The notes under the pieces were generated by a model, which was given only the letters and a program-made list of their open reading frames with translations, made no database searches and had not been told where the DNA came from. A stretch of DNA of 8,618 bases from Clostridiaceae bacterium (GTDB taxonomy: Bacteria; Bacillota; Clostridia; UBA1212; DUPL01): assembly GCA_012522035.1 (NCBI GenBank), contig JAAYLF010000174.1:1-8618 (forward strand). Direction: 5' to 3'. Shown in pieces: positions 5,692 to 8,618 of the stretch (positions are counted from its first letter, which is position 1; every line of letters starts with the position of its first letter). Both the position numbers and the translations under genes were made by a program.

Positions 5692-5720
5692 ATATTACCA
5701 CAGTATCGCAAAGTTCTCAA
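5692..5720 (-). promoter_or_regulatory. SigA promoter of the Rrf2 gene
   Basis: On the minus strand, TTGAGA (5720-5715) and TAATAT (5697-5692) are separated by exactly 17 nt. Each hexamer is one or two bases from consensus. The -35 overlaps the stop codon of the phosphoesterase gene. The start would be near 5685, giving a leader of under 20 nt. Confidence 0.7.
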
Positions 5721-6565
5721 CTAATGCCGAGTTCTCTTGCAGCTTCTATCCAGTACTTTTCAGGAACGGTGTCCCATGAAGCGCTTGAATTGGCTTTTTT
5801 GCGGGCAAGTTTCACACAGCTGGCACAGCATTCAATACCCGTGCCAAGCTGTTTGAGTATGCATTTTGCCCATATTCTTGCCTTTTCAATCAAACGGCTT
5901 TCATGAAACTCCTGCACAAGTTTTTCCCGGTTGTAAGGGAGACTTGCCACTTTACTTGTCCATTCCTGCTTATCGTATTCAAGCACCAGAAACTGGGCGT
6001 CCGTATTGTTGTTTGCAGGCAGACCTGCACTGGGACAGAATAAAACTTTCTTTCCAAATATGGTTGTAGAATATGACCTGTGGCTGTGTCCAAAGATAAA
6101 GTGCTTGCTGTCTATGTCTTTAATGTGGGAGTAAATAAGTTCGTCCTTTTCAAAAAGCCAGTCTTTTGTTTTGACGGGTGAGCCGTGACAGATAAATATT
6201 GAAGGATAATCATCAATTTTAACTTTCATGGAAACAGGCATTGATTTGAAAAACTCAATATCCTTTTGCGTAATATTTGAATAAGTGTAAAGAAGCGAGC
6301 CGGTGCTTGAGGAGTATTTCCAGTTGTTGTTGGGATTGTGATGATGGTTTATCAGATAGTCTTCCCGGTTCCCCCGGATAAAGTAGCAGTTGTATTTTTC
6401 CATACATTCGTATAACAGATTCATGGTCTTGCCGGGATAGGGACAGTCGGTTATGTAGTCGCCCAGGAACATAAGGTGTTTTATCCCTTCTTGCTCGACA
6501 TACTGTAATATGGTTTCCAAAGCCAGATGATTTGCATGTATGTCGGAAATTGCGGCTATTTTCAT
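5717..6565 (-). CDS. Calcineurin-like metallophosphoesterase with a Cys-rich C-terminal tail
   Basis: A cytoplasmic metal-dependent phosphoesterase of 282 aa; the substrate is unknown. Metal-site motifs are in family order: SDIH (Asp8, His10), LGD (Asp36), RGNRED (Asn66), CHGSP (His127) and GHSHR (His160, His162). The usual GNH is GNR here, so the His that often aids catalysis is replaced by Arg67. Similar changes occur in YfcE-like and protein-phosphatase-like branches. From about residue 215 a helical extension follows the catalytic domain. It carries Cys235, Cys246, Cys247 and Cys250 and may bind metal or sense redox. Start ATG 6565 has GGAGG 8 nt upstream, and a clear promoter lies further up. 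The Rrf2 gene follows after 48 bp with its own promoter; no terminator is seen between them. Confidence 0.9.
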   Translation of the reverse strand: MKIAAISDIHANHLALETILQYVEQEGIKHLMFLGDYITDCPYPGKTMNLLYECMEKYNCYFIRGNREDYLINHHHNPNNNWKYSSSTGSLLYTYSNITQKDIEFFKSMPVSMKVKIDDYPSIFICHGSPVKTKDWLFEKDELIYSHIKDIDSKHFIFGHSHRSYSTTIFGKKVLFCPSAGLPANNNTDAQFLVLEYDKQEWTSKVASLPYNREKLVQEFHESRLIEKARIWAKCILKQLGTGIECCASCVKLARKKANSSASWDTVPEKYWIEAARELGIS

Positions 6566-6624
6566 ATATTCTTCCTCCGTGATATTATCTTTTCTCTACC
6601 GCACTACGTTTTCTTCCTGCCTTT

Positions 6625-6653
6625 ATTATACCACAAAAAGGCCCTGTTTTCAA
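6625..6653 (-). promoter_or_regulatory. SigA promoter of the phosphoesterase gene
   Basis: On the minus strand, TTGAAA (6653-6648) and a perfect TATAAT (6630-6625) are spaced 17 nt apart. Transcription would begin near 6618, giving a leader of about 53 nt. It is divergent from the cysK promoter, whose -35 is 71 bp away. Confidence 0.8.
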
Positions 6654-6724
6654 TTTGCATATTTTTTGCTCAGAGCTTCCTTTTTGTGCTATCATAGAAT
6701 TAAGGAAAAAACAATAAATATTAA

Positions 6725-6754
6725 TTGACAGTATTGGTGCTGGTTGTATATAAT
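6725..6754 (+). promoter_or_regulatory. Consensus SigA promoter of cysK-mnmA
   Basis: TTGACA (6725-6730) and TATAAT (6749-6754) both match consensus, with an 18-nt spacer; an overlapping TATATA at 6747 gives 16 nt. The expected start is near 6761. A dyad covers that start, so this strong promoter probably needs a repressor. Confidence 0.85.
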
Positions 6755-6759
6755 GCATC

Positions 6760-6784
6760 AAATCCTATTGAGTTAGTAGGAATT
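6760..6784 (+). promoter_or_regulatory. Candidate repressor operator at the cysK transcription start
   Basis: An imperfect 25-bp palindrome is centred on 6772: TCCTA (6763-6767) mirrors TAGGA (6777-6781), and outer AA/TT plus inner T/A and A/T positions also match, 9 of 12 pairs in all. It lies between the -10 and the ribosome binding site, where bound repressor would block transcription. Its length and dyad form suit an Rrf2-type dimer, and an Rrf2 gene lies about 1.1 kb away. The assignment to that protein is inference. Confidence 0.5.
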
Positions 6785-6797
6785 TAAATAAATATTT

Positions 6798-6803
6798 AGG
6801 AGG
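6798..6803 (+). promoter_or_regulatory. Ribosome binding site fixing the GTG start of cysK
   Basis: A perfect AGGAGG lies 7 nt before GTG 6811. The in-frame TTG at 6805 is only 1 nt away from it and cannot be used efficiently. Confidence 0.85.
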
Positions 6804-6810
6804 TTTGTTT

Positions 6811-7743
6811 GTGAAGGTTTATAAAAGTTTTTCAGAGATGATTGGAAGGACACCCTTGCTAGAGGTGACAAACATTGAGAAGGAATTTGGGCTGCATGGA
6901 AGAATTTTTGCAAAGCTTGAATACTTCAACCCGGCAGGCAGTGTCAAGGACAGAATCGCTGTGGCCATGATCGAAGAGGCCATAAAGGCGGGCAAGATTA
7001 ACAAGGATACGGTAATTGTGGAGCCCACCAGCGGAAACACAGGAATTGGGCTGTCTGCTGTATGTGCTTCCAAGGGATTGAAAATAATATTGACGATGCC
7101 GGAAACAATGAGTATTGAAAGAAGAAATCTTCTGAAAGCTTATGGTGCCGAACTGGTATTGACAGAAGGCGCAAAAGGCATGAAGGGGGCTATAGCAAAG
7201 GCGGAAGAAATTGCAAGCCAGTATCCAAACAGTTTTATACCATCCCAGTTTGAGAACATGGCCAACCCTGAAATACACAGAAGAACTACAGGTCCGGAAA
7301 TATGGGAAGATACGGATGGAAAGGTGGATATACTGGTATCAGGAATTGGAACAGGCGGAACCATCACTGGAGCGGGCGAATATTTGAAGTCAAAGAATCC
7401 GAATGTAAAAGTGGTGGCTGTGGAGCCTGTGGATTCACCTGTTTTGTCAAAAGGTGTTTCAGGTCCTCATAAAATTCAGGGAATTGGTGCAGGATTTGTT
7501 CCAGCGGTCTTGAATACAAACGTATATGATGAGATAATAACTGTTGCGAACGAAGACGCCTTTGAAACAGGCAGAATGATAGCTAGAAAGGAAGGAGTCT
7601 TGGTGGGAATATCCTCCGGTGCGGCCATGTATGCAGCCATACAGCTTGCCAAGAGGGAAGAGAACAAGGATAAAATCATAGTGGTTGTACTGCCAGACAC
7701 GGGAGAGAGGTATTTGTCCACACCAATGTTTTCAAATGAGTAA
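6811..7743 (+). CDS. cysK: Cysteine synthase (O-acetylserine sulfhydrylase A)
   Basis: A PLP enzyme that makes cysteine from O-acetylserine and sulfide in the cytoplasm. The product is 310 aa, typical for CysK. Motifs: IGRTPLLE (11-18); NPAGSVKDR (40-48), with Lys46 as the PLP Schiff-base lysine; the substrate loop TSGNT (73-77); the glycine-rich phosphate cup GIGTGGTITG; HKIQGIGAGFVP, which favours CysK over CysM; and GISSGAAM near the end, whose serine contacts the PLP ring nitrogen. The last nucleotides overlap mnmA as ATGAGTAA, so the two genes share an mRNA and probably coupled translation. A consensus promoter and a dyad at the transcription start suggest tight repression, possibly by the nearby Rrf2 protein. 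In B. subtilis CysK also acts as co-regulator of the Rrf2 protein CymR; whether that holds here is unknown. Confidence 0.95.
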   Translation: MKVYKSFSEMIGRTPLLEVTNIEKEFGLHGRIFAKLEYFNPAGSVKDRIAVAMIEEAIKAGKINKDTVIVEPTSGNTGIGLSAVCASKGLKIILTMPETMSIERRNLLKAYGAELVLTEGAKGMKGAIAKAEEIASQYPNSFIPSQFENMANPEIHRRTTGPEIWEDTDGKVDILVSGIGTGGTITGAGEYLKSKNPNVKVVAVEPVDSPVLSKGVSGPHKIQGIGAGFVPAVLNTNVYDEIITVANEDAFETGRMIARKEGVLVGISSGAAMYAAIQLAKREENKDKIIVVVLPDTGERYLSTPMFSNE

Positions 7744-8618
7744 TGAGAAAAAGGCATTAATTGCAATGAGTGGCGGCGTTGACAGTTCAGTAGCCGCCGC
7801 TTTAATGAAAGAAAGAGGTTATGACGTTATAGGCATAACCATGAAACTGTTCAGCAATGATGATATTAGTATTTCGTCAACCAAAACCTGCTGCTCCCTT
7901 GAGGATGTAAATGATGCAAGAAGAGTGGCAGCTGAACTTGACATGCCGTACTACGTGCTTAACTTTACCGACAACTTTAAGGAAAAGGTAATAGACAAAT
8001 TTATTTTTGCCTACGAGCACGGAGCAACTCCGAATCCTTGCATTGACTGCAACAGATTCATGAAGTTTGATCTTCTTTACCAAAAGGCAAAGGAGCTTGG
8101 CTACAATTATGTTGTTACAGGTCATTATGCAAGGATTGAGTATGATGAGAAAAACAACAGGTATCTCCTTAAAAAGGCTGTGGACCTGACAAAGGACCAG
8201 AGTTATGTTTTGTATTCACTTACTCAGGAGCAGCTTGCTCATACCATCTTTCCTTTGGGAGATCTGCACAAGTCGGAAGTTAGGGAACTTGCTGAAAAGT
8301 ACAATTTTGTAAACGCCAGAAAGCAGGAAAGTCAGGACATATGCTTCGTTCCTGATGGTGACTATGCAAAATTCATAGAGGAATATACAAAGAAGAAATA
8401 CGAAGAAGGATACTTCGTAGACAAGGACGGAAATATCCTGGGAAAACACAAAGGAATAATCCACTACACGATTGGGCAGAGAAGAGGGCTTGGACTGGTG
8501 GACAAAAGACCTCTGTATGTGTGTGACATCAGGCCTTGCGACAACACTGTTGTGGTGGGCTATGACGAAGATGCATACGGAACACATCTTGACGCGGCGA
8601 ATATAAACCTTATACTAG
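7736..8618 (+). CDS. mnmA: tRNA-uridine 2-sulfurtransferase (3' end outside window)
   Basis: It thiolates U34 of tRNA(Lys), tRNA(Glu) and tRNA(Gln), using ATP and sulfur relayed from a cysteine desulfurase. The first 294 codons are present and the frame is open to the window edge, about 80% of the usual 360-370 aa; a TAG at the very end is out of frame. Motifs: PP-loop SGGVDSS (12-18), CCSLEDV, NPCIDCNRFMKF, TGHYARI, KDQSYVLYSL, SQDICF, and HYTIGQRRGLG. Cys105 and Cys203 match the catalytic pair of Escherichia coli MnmA (Cys102, Cys199). Cys102 stands where the E. coli enzyme has Asp99, giving a CxxC plus C set able to hold a [4Fe-4S] cluster, as described for related thiolases. The start ATG 7736 lies within the last codons of cysK with no good ribosome binding site, so translation is probably coupled. 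Confidence 0.95.
   Translation, partial: MSNEKKALIAMSGGVDSSVAAALMKERGYDVIGITMKLFSNDDISISSTKTCCSLEDVNDARRVAAELDMPYYVLNFTDNFKEKVIDKFIFAYEHGATPNPCIDCNRFMKFDLLYQKAKELGYNYVVTGHYARIEYDEKNNRYLLKKAVDLTKDQSYVLYSLTQEQLAHTIFPLGDLHKSEVRELAEKYNFVNARKQESQDICFVPDGDYAKFIEEYTKKKYEEGYFVDKDGNILGKHKGIIHYTIGQRRGLGLVDKRPLYVCDIRPCDNTVVVGYDEDAYGTHLDAANINLIL

Noticed and set aside
5319..5906. Plus-strand open frame of 195 codons
   Set aside because: It lies antisense over the Rrf2 and phosphoesterase genes, has no ribosome binding site, and its product is a Ser/Leu-rich low-complexity translation with no family features.
6566..6724. Possible small gene or riboswitch between the phosphoesterase and the cysK promoter
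   Set aside because: A 62-codon plus-strand frame (6540-6728) has no ribosome binding site and overlaps the phosphoesterase start. No T-box or S-box-like layout with a terminator is visible, and the region is explained by two divergent promoters.
8616..8618. TAG at the window end as the stop of mnmA
   Set aside because: It is out of frame; the last complete in-frame codon is CTA at 8615-8617, so the gene continues.

Overview
The window looks like part of a chromosome from an endospore-forming, low-GC Gram-positive anaerobe of the Clostridia. This rests on strong AGGAGG-type ribosome binding sites, frequent GTG/TTG starts, a spore-coat-type transglutaminase, an Rrf2 regulator and a CysK/MnmA pair of clostridial character. 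Gene style would suit an Acetivibrio/Ruminiclostridium-like cellulolytic Clostridium, but that is only an impression. I see no tRNA, rRNA, CRISPR array, insertion sequence or phage gene.

Left part, plus strand (1-1545): the possible tail of an upstream gene, then two tandem paralogues for exported proteins with an unrecognised beta-rich domain that faintly resembles carbohydrate-binding modules. The second is a complete membrane-anchored protein. The first is cut by an in-frame TAA at 626-628, and its linker and membrane anchor continue in the same frame to 751, where the old stop overlaps the start of the second gene. A hairpin terminator closes the unit.

Next, plus strand (1611-3702): a small HMA-fold protein lacking its metal-binding cysteines, with its own strong terminator. 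The right arm of that terminator appears to serve as the -35 of the next promoter. Then come a cytoplasmic beta-propeller glycosidase-like protein and ammonia-dependent NAD synthetase (nadE), 33 bp apart.

Middle, minus strand (3703-6565): in transcription order, a metallophosphoesterase, an Rrf2 regulator with four clustered cysteines, an unrecognised helical protein, and spore-coat transglutaminase (tgl). The last two overlap by 29 nt. tgl and nadE converge with abutting stop codons and no terminator between them. A long inverted repeat followed by a T tract lies over the start codon of the helical-protein gene. Its upstream arm contains a mother-cell sigma (SigE/SigK) -10 motif. This suggests a switch between transcripts reading through from rrf2 and sporulation transcripts.

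Right part, plus strand (6725-8618): divergent from the phosphoesterase, a consensus promoter with a dyad just downstream drives cysK, which overlaps mnmA by 8 nt. mnmA runs off the window. Together they suggest a sulfur-assimilation and tRNA-thiolation unit, possibly controlled by the neighbouring Rrf2 protein in the manner of CymR or IscR.
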